Of a stretch of DNA of 64,000 nt, positions 34,386 through 45,000 are shown piece by piece (positions within the stretch are counted from its first letter, which is position 1; each line of letters opens with the position of its first letter). Under the pieces are notes generated by a model. That model saw only the letters and a program-made list of their open reading frames with translations, had not been told where the DNA came from and made no database searches. The position numbers and the translations under genes were made by a program. Source of the stretch: 2-02-FULL-48-14 sp964356195 (GTDB lineage Bacteria > Patescibacteriota > Gracilibacteria > UBA1369 > 2-02-FULL-48-14); the NCBI GenBank assembly GCA_964356195.1, contig CAYHGP010000002.1:1-64000 (forward strand), written 5' to 3'.

Positions 34386-36370
34386 ATGGAAATTCGAAAA
34401 ATCAAACGCAATAAGCCGCGCATCGCACTGATTTTGGACACGTGGTTTCCGGTGCATACCGGCGAACAAGTGTATACCGCGAAGTTGGCGGGGGCCTTGG
34501 CGAATGAGCATGGCTATGAAGTTGATATTTTAACGCGCAACATTGAAGGACGAAGCAGTGCTGAACAAATGGAAATTGAGGGAATAGAGGGCTCCGTACG
34601 TGTGAAAAAATTCGGATGGAAGTCCCATCCGTGGAACCTCTTCTTGCAACTCGCTTATGTGCTTTGGGTCTTCGTTTATTTGGTTTGGAAAGGAAAATCG
34701 TACCGGCTGTACCACGCGCAAAGTGCCACCGCTGCCATTGCCATGAAAGCTGCGTATTGGTTTACCGGTGTTCCCACTCTCGTCACGGTGCATTCAAGTC
34801 ATGTATTTGGTAAGCGTTGGACCCTGCGAAAAATCGTCCATCGCGTGATGTTTATGGAAACCAAGTACGCACAGGAAATCAGTATTTCAGAATCTTTTTT
34901 GAAAGCGGTGAATGTGAATGAACATGTTCTTGTGGTGCCCTATGGCGTAAACACGGAACCTTTTGATGCCATCGAAAGTCGGCGTTCCCCGGATCAATTC
35001 AATGTTCTTTTTGTGGGCCGGCTTGATCGTCAAAAAGGGGTGGATGTTTTGCTCAGAGCCGCACAAAAAGTCATCGACTCTAATGGCTTCATTCAGTCGC
35101 ACAAAGACTTCATGCTGCACCTCGCCGGAGAAGGTCCAGACCGCAAGGCGTTTATGCAACTGGCGGAGACTTTAAAAATCCAAAAGTATGTGCGTTTTCA
35201 CGGACTGGTGACCGGAGAAGAGCTTATTCATTTGTATAAAAGTTGCGACCTTTTCGTAATGCCTTCCCGCAATGAAGCGCTTCCGCTTTCCGTTTTGGAA
35301 GCGTGTGCCGCACGCCTGCCTATTCTTGCCACCTCTACGGGGGATCTGCGCAATATGGTGATTGAAAATGTGAATGGCCATTTAGTGGAACCCGACGACG
35401 TGGACGACTTGGCTTACTATCTTGAACACTATGCCAGCAATCCGCACTTGGAAGCCCTGGGCCAGGGGAGCTACGATTTGGTGGTGCAAGAATATTCCTG
35501 GGAAAAGAGTATGCAAAAGATGCTCCGAATTTATGAAACCTTGATGGTGGAAAAAGACGTGAAAATGGCACGCCCTCATGAGCATTTTATGCCCTGGGAA
35601 CTTCCTCTTTTGTTTTGGAAAGCGCGGGGGCATCAGAAAGAATATAAGGGCAAAGCGGCTCTTCGTTTTTGCCTCACGTGCAACTTGGTTCGCGAATCGC
35701 AAACGGATGAACTGCCTCAGGAAAATGCAGAGATCCCCGCGTTTTTGGAACGCTTTTCGGAGTTCTGTGCGCAGCTCGAAATTTCAAGTACGGTCTTTGT
35801 TCAAAGCGACCTCATAGAGCCTTTCGCCGAGGGATTAAAAAAACTTCAAGAAGCCGGTCACGAATTGGGCATTAAAACTTTGGAAACGGAATGGCTCACC
35901 GGCCCCATGCGTCGCAGCGCACTGCGTGAAGTTCGCGAGACTTTGGATCGCGTTGGGATCAAAGAAGTGCGTATGCTTCGACCACCTTTGGAAGTTTCCG
36001 AGCAGGACTTGGAGATTCTTCATGAAGGCGGTTTTGAAAATCTGCCCGTGAGTGAAGACCCTTTGCCGCACGCTGAATTCCACTTCGGAATTCCCTTCGG
36101 CTACGTGTATAAAATGAATCTTCGAACCTTCATTGAGCTGGATGAAGAAGACCTGCTGAAAGCGGTGAATCGCTTGCGTGCCCATCAGAAAAAAAATGGC
36201 ATTGAGCCTTTCTTGATTTTTGAATGTGACAGCATTGAATTCGCATCGCGAGAAGATTTGAACTACGCGAGCGGTGAAAATTTCACCCTGCTTGCCAAGA
36301 GATTGGCTTTCCTCAAAGGACACATGGAACTTCCTTGTATGAACTTGAGTGAGTTCTGTAAATCCTGTAG
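34386..36370 (+). CDS. Glycosyltransferase family 4 fused to a degenerate NodB-like deacetylase domain, C-terminus in gap
   Basis: 661 residues visible. Residues about 10-380 are a GT-B glycosyltransferase with FVGRLDRQKGVDVLLRAA and RNEALPLSVLEACAARLP. Residues about 415-650 resemble a polysaccharide deacetylase: LEISSTVFVQSDLIEPFAEG, LQEAGHELGIKTLE and MLRPPLEVSEQDLEILHEGG, but the metal-binding Asp-Asp and HxxxH residues are absent, so it is probably not catalytic. The glycosyltransferase half resembles GT4 enzymes of phospholipid mannosylation. An open frame through the N-run into metK is an artefact. Confidence 0.83.
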
Positions 36371-36470
36371 NNNNNNNNNNNNNNNNNNNNNNNNNNNNNN
36401 NNNNNNNNNNNNNNNNNNNNNNNNNNNNNNNNNNNNNNNNNNNNNNNNNNNNNNNNNNNNNNNNNNNNNN
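36371..36470. other. Assembly gap (100 N)
   Basis: A run of exactly 100 N. The end of the GT4/NodB gene and the start of metK, with any intergenic regulatory element such as a SAM riboswitch, are hidden. Confidence 0.99.
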
Positions 36471-37602
36471 CGGATATTTATTCACTTCAGAATCGGTGAC
36501 CGAGGGACATCCCGACAAAATTGCGGATCAAATTTCCGACGCGGTTTTGGATGCCATTTTGGCGAAGGATCCTATGGGCCGCGTGGCGTGTGAAACACTG
36601 GTGACCACCGGGCTTGTTTTGGTGGCGGGAGAAATCAGCACGAAAGTGTATGTGGATATTCCGGCGATTGTTCGCCGCGTGATTGAAGAAATTGGTTACA
36701 ACGACGCGTCCTATGGTTTTGATTCCAAGGCGTGCGCGGTACTCACCGCCATCGACGAACAAAGCCCCGACATCGCCTTGGGCGTGGACACGGGGGGAGC
36801 CGGAGACCAAGGAATGATGTTCGGTTATGCGTGTGATGAGACGCCGGAGCTTATGCCTTTGCCGATTTCTTTGGCGCACAAATTAACACAACGTTTGGCG
36901 AAACTTAGAAAGGATGGAACTCTGCCTTACTTGCGTCCTGATGGGAAAAGCCAAGTGACCGTGGAGTACGATGAAAAAGGCAAACCCAAGTCTGTGCATA
37001 CCGTGGTGCTTTCCACGCAACACGACCCTCATGTGAAGCTCGGGCAAATTAAAAAAGATCTTTTAAAGCACGTGATTCAGCCCGTGTGCGGAAAATATTT
37101 TACCAAGAAAACTATATTGCACATCAACCCCACCGGACGCTTTATTATTGGAGGTCCTCCGGGGGATAGCGGCCTCACGGGACGTAAAATTATTGTGGAC
37201 ACTTACGGCGGCATGGGCCACCACGGCGGCGGTTGTTTTTCCGGAAAAGATCCTTCAAAAGTGGATCGCAGCGGAGCCTACATGGCGCGCTACATCGCGA
37301 AAAATATTGTGGCGGCGGGCCTCGCAAAAAAATGTGAAATCCAAATTGCTTATGCCATTGGCGTAGCGGAACCGGTGTCCATTTTTGTGGAGACTTTTGG
37401 AACGGGAAAAGTGAGTGCCGATGCGTTGGTAAAACTCATCCGAAAAAATTTCGACCTCACTCCGCGCGGCATTATTAAACATCTGAATTTACGTCGACCC
37501 ATTTACCGTCAAACGGCGGCCTACGGACACTTCGGACGTGAACTCCCCGCCTTCACTTGGGAGAAAACGGACAAGGTTAAACAACTTTCAAAAAATGCCT
37601 AA
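36471..37602 (+). CDS. metK: S-adenosylmethionine synthase MetK, N-terminus in gap
   Basis: About 376 residues visible; only a few N-terminal residues are missing since FTSESVTEGHPDKIADQISD, the first conserved block, is present. GAGDQGMMFGYA, GRFIIGGPPGDSGLTGRK, DTYGGMGHHGGG and FSGKDPSKVDRS follow. MetK makes S-adenosylmethionine from Met and ATP. The stop overlaps the ahcY start by 8 bases, so synthesis of SAM and removal of its product S-adenosylhomocysteine are coupled. Confidence 0.95.
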
Positions 37603-38848
37603 AACTCTCGCCGAGCAAGGACTCACCAATTTGGAATTTGCCGAGCGGAACATGGGAGCGCTGCAGACTTTGCGAGCGCGCATTGCGAAAGAAAAACCAT
37701 TCAAAAATTTGCGCATCGGGCTCGCTCTGCACATTACCAAGGAGACCGGAATTTTGGTACGCACTTTGCGCGATGGCGGTGCGAAAGTGGCGCTGTGCAG
37801 TTGCAACCCTTTGTCGACGCAAGACGACGTGGCGGCGGCTTTGAAGACTGAAAAGAATGTCGAAGTGTACGGACACAAAGGCGAAAGCACCAAAGAATAT
37901 TACGAGTACTTGGAAAAAGTTTTAGCCTTTAAGCCGCAGCTGGTGATTGATGATGGTTGTGATCTTGTCACGGGCCTCGTTATGCGTCATCCGAAACAGG
38001 TGAAGGACGTCATTGGGGGCTGTGAGGAAACCACAACTGGCGTGCAGCGTTTGCGAGCCATGGAACGCGACGGCGTGCTTCCCTTTCCCATGATCGCGGT
38101 TAACGACAATAAAACAAAACACCTCATGGATAATTTGTACGGCACAGGCCAGTCCACGCTGGATGGTATTTTGCGCGCAACGAATATTTTGATTGCCGGG
38201 AAAACCGCGGTGGTGGCGGGCTATGGTTCTTGCGGGAAGGGCGTTGCCATGCGTCTTAAGGGCCACGGTGCGAATGTGATTGTGACTGAAGTCGACGCCT
38301 TTGCCGCGCTGCAAGCGATGATGGATGGATTCCGCGTGATGCCTATGATGGAGGCGGCTCCCCTGGGTGATTTATTTGTGACTGTCACCGGAAACACGGA
38401 CATCATTACTTTGGGACACGTGAGCCGCATGAAAGATGGGGCAATTTTAGCGAATAGCGGTCATTTTGACTGTGAAATCGCTGTGGACGACATTCGGGCC
38501 GCCGCGAAAAAAACGCGCCTATTGCGCCCCATGCTGGAGGAATTTTCAATGGGCGGGAAGAAGGGTGCCGAAAAAAAGATTTATATTTTGGCGGAAGGCC
38601 GCCTCGTGAATTTGTCCGCCGCCGAAGGCCACCCCAGCGAAGTGATGTCCATGAGCTTTTGCGGACAAGTGATGGCCTGTGAGTATTTGGTAAAAAACCA
38701 CGCGACCTTGGATAAGCAGGTTTACGCTTTGCCCACCGAAGTGGATACGCACATTGCGGAACTTCAATTGGAGGCCGCGCAGGTGAAAATCGATAAGCTC
38801 ACGGCGAAACAGAAAAAGTATTTAGGGTCTTGGGAGTCGGGGACTTAA
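37595..38848 (+). CDS. ahcY: Adenosylhomocysteinase AhcY
   Basis: 417 residues. The enzyme hydrolyses S-adenosylhomocysteine to adenosine and homocysteine with bound NAD. Motifs: DDGCDLVT, GCEETTTGVQRL, NDNKTKHLMDN, the NAD loop VAGYGSCGKGVAMR, EVDAFAALQAMMDGFRVM, LANSGHFDCEI and EGHPSEVMSMSF. The length matches the shorter archaeal/thermophile-like form rather than the form with an extra 40-residue insert. It ends with KKYLGSW in place of the more usual KYxRY-type tail. A terminator follows at 38888. Confidence 0.94.
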   Translation: MPKTLAEQGLTNLEFAERNMGALQTLRARIAKEKPFKNLRIGLALHITKETGILVRTLRDGGAKVALCSCNPLSTQDDVAAALKTEKNVEVYGHKGESTKEYYEYLEKVLAFKPQLVIDDGCDLVTGLVMRHPKQVKDVIGGCEETTTGVQRLRAMERDGVLPFPMIAVNDNKTKHLMDNLYGTGQSTLDGILRATNILIAGKTAVVAGYGSCGKGVAMRLKGHGANVIVTEVDAFAALQAMMDGFRVMPMMEAAPLGDLFVTVTGNTDIITLGHVSRMKDGAILANSGHFDCEIAVDDIRAAAKKTRLLRPMLEEFSMGGKKGAEKKIYILAEGRLVNLSAAEGHPSEVMSMSFCGQVMACEYLVKNHATLDKQVYALPTEVDTHIAELQLEAAQVKIDKLTAKQKKYLGSWESGT

Positions 38849-38887
38849 ATACTTTCAAGACTTTTGCGCCAAACTGGATACAAAAAA

Positions 38888-38914
38888 ACCGGCCCACTTG
38901 GGACCGGTCTTTTT
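38888..38914 (+). terminator. Bidirectional terminator between ahcY and the SLH gene
   Basis: ACCGG ... CCGGT stem (38888-38908, with one internal mismatch), preceded by seven A and followed by TCTTTTT. It can end ahcY transcription on the plus strand and the SLH gene transcript on the minus strand. Confidence 0.75.
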
Positions 38915-38959
38915 AGTTTTGAACTTAACTCAGCTCGGCTTTCGCTTCGCTGCAGCCTA

Positions 38960-41314
38960 TTAGAGAGAGGCTGAGAACATATTGTAAAGAATCTTGGTTG
39001 CTTCAGCGCGAGTGATGCTGTCTCCGGCGTTGAAAACAGTATTTCCTTCATCAGAAGTGCTTCCTGATACGAAGCCCCATTCGGTGCCCGCAGTAACCAC
39101 TCCGGCATACCAAGCCGAGGTATCGAGGTCTGCGTAAACATTGGTCATATCTCCTGCAAGGATGGTGTCATACTCCGCTTGCATATCGTTCAAGTAGAGG
39201 TACACGTTCATTGCCATTTGGAGGAATTCTGCACGGTTGATTTCTTCGGAAGGCTGGTAAGTTCCATCAGGATTTCCTTCCACAAGATCCAAGTCGAGCA
39301 GTCCGCCCACGAAAGGTGCGTACCATTCATCCATGTCTACATCCGAGAATGGATTTGCCATTACATCGGAAGGGTCTCCCATCACAAGCACTCTCCAAAG
39401 AAGAGCGGCTGCAGATGCACGGTTCAAGTTTCCATCAGGATCAAAGCTTCCATCAGGGTTTCCTTCGATGATACCTTTTGAAGTCATGTCTTCGATTTCC
39501 ATTTCAGCCCAGTGACCGCTGACGTCGTCAAATTCAATTGTGCCTTCATCGGTGGTAGTATCTTCGTCCGTGGTGGTGTCGTCGGTCGTAGTATCTTCGT
39601 CCGTCGTTGTATCGTCGGTTGTTGTGTCATCCGTGGTGGTGTCGTCGGAAACAGCAGTTTCTCCGGAACCTACCATGAAGCTCACTTCATCGCTGAGGTC
39701 ACCTGTTACACCCGCTGAGGTTCCACGAATTTGATAAGTGACAATGTCACCTGCCTCTACGTCGGTATCGACGTAGTATTCAATTCCCGCTGCAAGTGTT
39801 GCATATATGGTTCCGCTTACGGGAAGAGGGTCTGTTCCTTTTAGGATTTCGATGCCCGTGGTGTCGTCGCTGGAGCCTGAAGGTTCAGTCCAAGTGACTC
39901 GGACTCCTCCCGTTGCTTCGTCGACCACTGTAACTCCTGTAATATCTCCTATGGTTGGAGTGCTGGAAGAAGCGCCAAGAATTGTTACTGCTGCCGGTGT
40001 AGCTGTTTGAATGTTTGCAGCTCCGGAGGTCTGTGTAGTGAGGGTGAAGGTTCCCGTTGCCCCTGTTGCTGCCGGATTTCTAACGTTTGTAAGCGCTAAG
40101 CTTTTTACTCCTGCCGCAGTTGTACCGCCCCCTGACTGAGTCAAGGTGAGGGTTTGTCCTGACACGGTTGCAGTCCAAGTTCCATCCAAGCCTGAGAGGC
40201 TTGTAGCTGTGCTAGTGTTTGATGTGCTTATATCGTAGCCCGTAGGGAAAACAATGACGATCTTAGCGCCATTTGCCATGGTGGTTCCAACCGTTGTGAA
40301 AGCAACGGTGTAAGTGGCCAAGGCTGAGTTAGCGACGATAGCCGATGTAAGGCTTGTGGTGGTCAAAGTTCCAACCGTAGAAGTTGTGACTTGTATCGTA
40401 GTGTCATTGTTGATGTCGGCAAGGCTCGGTGTGGCTGAGAAGTCATTTACTGCAAGATCTTGGACATCTGTGTTGGCGGCGGTACCTACATATTTAGCAG
40501 TGACGCCCGTCATTATGATGGTTAGACCTCCCCCTGAATTTGTTGTGGTAGTGGCTGTACAAGTCACCAGTTGACCGACAGCGGCACAAGTTACTTCCGG
40601 GTTCCCCTGTACTACCTCTAAAGTTCCCGTTACATTTGAACCTAAATTCGTAAAATCAAGTCTTGGAGCTGTAAAGGTTATTGTGTCATTAGCAGCCAGA
40701 GGTACCGCAATGTCTAACGTCAAGGTTGTAACGCCTGCAGCCCCAACAACAGCATTCCCCCCGGTTAGGGCAATGGCAGCTGATGCGTTTGCTGCTACTA
40801 CGTTTATTGCTGTGTTCGCACTCCCCGTACCGTAGGAGACACCTCCGTCAATGGACCATTCAAGATTTGCGCCTGCTGTCACCGCGTCCCCGAGAAGACC
40901 TAGGCCGCTAACGATCACGGTACTGTTTGCAGCGGCGAAATCAGCCGTTACATTAAGGATGAGGATATTAGTGCCGGTAAAACTCACTGTTGTGCTGACA
41001 CTCGCAGCCTTTGTACCTCCATGTGCGTCTGCAGTGGTATCTGCAACATTCCAATGTGCATTGACAGTTGAAGGGATTCGAACTCTAATATCATTTAGGG
41101 CGGTAATCTCAGTAACATTGGCATCCGTTACTGTAAAAGCATTATTAGCAGTAGGCGTGGTACCTGTTACCAATGATTGTATTGATCCAGTTAGGGTGGC
41201 ACCTGTAGCGGGTGCCGCGGAAGCGGACATCACTCCGAAGGCGAAGAATAGGGTCAGAGTTAAGAATGCGTTGAAGAGGACCTTCAAACGTATAGTTTGT
41301 AAAAATGTCGACAT
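38960..41314 (-). CDS. S-layer homology (SLH) protein with C-terminal SLH triplet
   Basis: 784 residues. A signal peptide ends near MSASA|AP (about residue 33). A long Ala/Thr/Val-rich beta-sandwich region (about 35-470) is followed by an FN3-like domain (475-560), an Asp/Thr linker of DTTTD units (563-592) and three SLH modules (about 598-784: FDDVSGHWAEMEIEDM, FSDVDMDEWYAPFV, YADLDTSAWYAGVV). SLH triplets bind pyruvylated wall polymer and hold proteins in the S-layer. It is downstream of the TPR lipoprotein gene, 101 bases away. Confidence 0.9.
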   Translation of the reverse strand: MSTFLQTIRLKVLFNAFLTLTLFFAFGVMSASAAPATGATLTGSIQSLVTGTTPTANNAFTVTDANVTEITALNDIRVRIPSTVNAHWNVADTTADAHGGTKAASVSTTVSFTGTNILILNVTADFAAANSTVIVSGLGLLGDAVTAGANLEWSIDGGVSYGTGSANTAINVVAANASAAIALTGGNAVVGAAGVTTLTLDIAVPLAANDTITFTAPRLDFTNLGSNVTGTLEVVQGNPEVTCAAVGQLVTCTATTTTNSGGGLTIIMTGVTAKYVGTAANTDVQDLAVNDFSATPSLADINNDTTIQVTTSTVGTLTTTSLTSAIVANSALATYTVAFTTVGTTMANGAKIVIVFPTGYDISTSNTSTATSLSGLDGTWTATVSGQTLTLTQSGGGTTAAGVKSLALTNVRNPAATGATGTFTLTTQTSGAANIQTATPAAVTILGASSSTPTIGDITGVTVVDEATGGVRVTWTEPSGSSDDTTGIEILKGTDPLPVSGTIYATLAAGIEYYVDTDVEAGDIVTYQIRGTSAGVTGDLSDEVSFMVGSGETAVSDDTTTDDTTTDDTTTDEDTTTDDTTTDEDTTTDEGTIEFDDVSGHWAEMEIEDMTSKGIIEGNPDGSFDPDGNLNRASAAALLWRVLVMGDPSDVMANPFSDVDMDEWYAPFVGGLLDLDLVEGNPDGTYQPSEEINRAEFLQMAMNVYLYLNDMQAEYDTILAGDMTNVYADLDTSAWYAGVVTAGTEWGFVSGSTSDEGNTVFNAGDSITRAEATKILYNMFSASL
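39535..39655 (-). repeat. Minisatellite coding for (DTTTD)n linker
   Basis: Imperfect 15- to 18-base tandem units, on the minus strand of the type GACACCACCACGG with variants, code for about six DTTTD/DEDTTTD units between the FN3-like domain and the SLH modules. Such tracts vary in length between strains by slippage. Confidence 0.75.
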
Positions 41315-41415
41315 AAGGTGGAGGGCTTAAGAATTAAATGGCTGTGCAAAATCATGCCGAATCTTTAATGAAACTGCAAACTTAGCGGCCCTTTCGACTT
41401 GACGTAAAGACAAAT

Positions 41416-41955
41416 TTATTCTTTTGCGTCGATGTCCCCCTGAAGCTCTTCTATTAAGGCCTGCATCCCTGCGTCCGGAGTGGACGGGTCAAGGCTTAGT
41501 TTTTCGAAGTTGTCCAAAGCTTCCTGAGCATGAACGGCATCATCGGCCTCAAGGAGAATGCGGACCGTGTCCCTTATCACCTCTACATTCGCCTGGTTCA
41601 CGGAGTAGAGCTTCTTGATGTACTCGGCAGCCGTGGCGTAGTCTTCCATTTTTTCATACATATAGGCCATGTTGTTGAGGGCCGGAAAGTTGTACTCATC
41701 TTGAGTCAAAACTTTTTCATAGTATTCCACAGCTTTCTTCCAGTTTCCAAGTTCTTGGTAACGTAAGGCCACTTCGAACAAGGCGTCGCCGTCCTCAGGA
41801 GCTGTCTCCAAAATGGCGAGCTGGGCGTCAAGAATTTCTTGGTTATGTTCGATGAGGTCTGCAGACATTGTAGGGTCGCTTTGGTCCCACTTATTGCTGC
41901 AAGCTGTGGCGGTGAGTGAAAGAACCAAGAGAAGCGCGCAAAGAGTTTTTTTCAT
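41416..41955 (-). CDS. TPR-containing lipoprotein
   Basis: 179 residues with a lipoprotein signal (hydrophobic run ending L-T-A-T-A-C, Cys at about 19). The mature part has two to three TPR units (about 55-130: ALFEVALRYQELGNWKKAVE and ALNNMAYMYEKMEDYATAAE). It lies between two SLH genes on the same strand, with a strong terminator upstream of it at 42006. It is probably a surface-anchored scaffold that helps S-layer or envelope assembly. Confidence 0.8.
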   Translation of the reverse strand: MKKTLCALLLVLSLTATACSNKWDQSDPTMSADLIEHNQEILDAQLAILETAPEDGDALFEVALRYQELGNWKKAVEYYEKVLTQDEYNFPALNNMAYMYEKMEDYATAAEYIKKLYSVNQANVEVIRDTVRILLEADDAVHAQEALDNFEKLSLDPSTPDAGMQALIEELQGDIDAKE

Positions 41956-42005
41956 ACTTTTAAAAAAATAAGTGAGTCGATTTTAACTTAATTTTTTGTA
42001 AAACA

Positions 42006-42037
42006 AAAGGCCCCACCTTTTTCAAGGTGGGGCCTTT
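42006..42037 (-). terminator. Strong terminator after the large S-layer gene
   Basis: AAAGGCCCCACCTT and AAGGTGGGGCCTTT form a 14-bp perfect stem with a TTTC loop. On the minus strand it follows the stop of the 1582-aa gene by about 45 bases and continues into a T-rich stretch (TTTTGTTT). The strength fits a highly expressed gene. Confidence 0.85.
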
Positions 42038-42081
42038 GTTGAGTTCTTAACTCAAGCAGTTAACCAATCTGACGAAGTCGA

Positions 42082-45000
42082 TTAGTAGCTAACTGTGCTT
42101 GTGAGGGTAGAAATGGAAGTATTTCCAACCCATCTCACAAGAGTTTGTGCGGAAGATGCATAAGCAGACCACCAGAATCCTCCAGGAGTTACAGTGCCGC
42201 CAGCTGCGGAACCGTAAGTGATGGCGAACGTCAAAGGATCGTCTACTGATTGGGTTTGAGTGAGTAAGGTGTCGGTATTCAAACGTACCGTGTAATCCTT
42301 GCTATCAGCAGCAGCCACTTCAATCGTCGTGTAAGTGTCGGTGGTGTTTAGCCCGCCGGGAACAAATACAACTTTTGCAGATGAGGCGTTGATGAATCCA
42401 ACTCCACCTTGAGCAACAACGGTGCCTTCCTCAACGAGGTCAGCTGTAAGTCCGCTCGTTGCATTAGTGGTGAAGATAGCATTAGAGCTCATATCAACAA
42501 CTATGTATTCATTGTGGAATACGATGCCGTCAATACGGAGCTGATCTGTAGCGGCAAAGTCGGTTGTACCGTCGGTAGCATTCACATTGAATCCAAAGGT
42601 GGTGCTAGCGGCGAGAGTACCAGAGACTGTGAGCGTTACAAGATCCCAGTGATCAGCTGTTCCACCACCGATGATTTGGGTTCCAGCCGTGAGGGCTGTT
42701 CCGTTTACCAAGGTGTTGGCTGCAGAGAAGTCGATTTGATCGTCTCCTCCAGGCACTGTATCACAGGTTAGATCATCATTGAAAATGGCTTCCAAAGCGT
42801 TGTAAGTTACATCCACTTCAGAAGAGTTGATCCAGAATGATACGTAAGCGTAGTCATCCATAGTTCCAGCGGTGTGAGCCTGATTGGTCACGAAACAGTC
42901 GTTATCGTCTACTGAGTTTGCATCGAAGGTTACTTCGATTGCAAAAGTTCCATCAACAACTTCTCCGGCTGCGGAAGTTTGAGAAACGTCGGCGTCATCG
43001 ATAGCAGCGCCTCCAGCTACGTCGTCCTCATCATCTCCTGCTGCTCCTGCTCGCATTTGAACCTTCTCAACAGCATTTGCGCTGATAGAGAAGATGAATG
43101 CACCGTCGTTAGCAACTACGTTGTGACCTGTTCCGGAAGGTGTGCTTGCGGAAAGGGCCAAAGTAGGTTTGCTACCGTAAACGTGCATTTGCTTGGTTCC
43201 CGCGTTGAAACCAGTTCCAGGAAGAGAGTAAACAATGTTGTCTGCATCGGCAAATGCTGTATCAGCATTGTCGATAACTATTGTCGAGACAGTGTCTCCT
43301 AGACCTGTTACTACTGGAGGCCCAGCGTCGTAATCAGTCCAAACTGTTCCTTCAGTCCATTGAGTTACAACCATAATGGATTCTCCACTACAAGTTGTAT
43401 CTGCAGACACACAAAGGAGGGTACCAACTGGAAGATTTGCAGGAGTACCTGCACCTGCGTTGTCTACCACAAGGGTCTGAGCAGAGCTAGGGGCCGCTAT
43501 AGCTGTAACAGGGTCGTTGATAGTTTGATCTCCATCAGTCCAAGTAATTGTACCAATAGCGAGGTTAGCGGAACCTGCATCCAGGTTTCCACCTTGGTAG
43601 GTGTCACCACTGGACTGAGCTTCAGCGCGGAAGTTGTTGTAGGACACGGCCAAGTCAACAAATGTCCCGGCATCGGCTCCGGAAGAGATTGTGTTCAAGT
43701 CGGCGTACACCACCATTGTGGAGGTGCTAGCTTCATCAACGAAGAGATCCATTCCGGAGAATACTGCAGTACCTCCTGTGAGGGTACCTGCTTTCGTTTC
43801 GGTGTCACCATCTGAATTTGTGTACGAAATGGTAAGACCTACAACGTTGTCATCGTAATCACCCATAGCGGCTGTAGTAGCGGCGCTTTGACGATTATTG
43901 AGCGACAAGTTTTCAACAATGAAATCTTCCAAAGTTGAGTCGAAGGTGAATCTAGAAATTTCAACGTCTGAAGAACCGGCAACAATAATGTTTTCACTAG
44001 GTGTTGCGCCAGATACTGCAACGGTGAGAACTCCTCCTGCGGAAGTCGTTACGTAGGAAGCAGGTGCCGTTGTACAATCTGTTGAAGATGTACAAACGCT
44101 AGCCGCTCCAACCGTACCTGTCGTGCTTCCGGAAGCTGTGGCTCCGAAAACAGTTCCGTCTGCATCCTCAACCACCACATTAGCGGCGGAAGAGATACCG
44201 AAGGCGATGTCCTGTGTCGTTGCAGTTGTAGTGATGTCTCCTACTACGTAGGCAACAGCAGTTTCACCTGCATCGAGGTCCCAGTTAACAGCATCGAATA
44301 CAACTTGGAAAGTTGTACCTGAAACGGTTTTAGCGGGAGCGATTTCAACTCCATCAGCATCTTCGAGCCAAACACTTCCTACAATGGAGTTCAAAGTAAT
44401 AGTGTGGTCTGCTGCCAAGTATGCTGTATCGTAATCATTTTGATTTCCTTCATCGTCGTAGTAACCCTGAAGAGTGATGTCAGTGACAGAACAGTCGCTT
44501 GCATCTCCACAAGCGAAGACGAGTCCGGAGAACTGCACGTCTTGTGCGCCTTTAACCCAAGTCTTAATTCCTGGAGTAGAAGCCAAAGAGAGTGCGAGTG
44601 AAGGTGAACGTACTGTCATAGTCTTCGACGTTACAGCCGAAGTAGGTACAAGCACGCTTGAGTTCGTAAGAGTCTGGTTGTTTGTATCCTTAAGTTGAGG
44701 ATACGTAGTTCCCAAATTCACTGCTGCCGTGAAGGTCATACCCTCCAAAGTGGAGGTATTTGCGACATCCATGGTCAAAGCAAGATTGAGTTCTTCTCCA
44801 GGGCTCATACTGAAGTCATCCGTGAAGAGGTGGAAGGAAGGGTCCTCGTCTCCATCTCCAGTGACTGCCGTTTCCTGGATTGTGTCGGTTTCAGCCTCTA
44901 TCGCCACAAATACATTAGAATCAACACCGTCGAAGAGCACAGCTCCTGTGTCGGTATTCATGATCTTAATATCTGTGAAGTTTGATACAAGAGCGTTCAA

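Noticed and set aside
34386..36593. One continuous reading frame from the glycosyltransferase through the gap into metK sequence
   Set aside because: It crosses 100 N, and the metK frame resumes differently; two genes are separated by a gap of unknown size.
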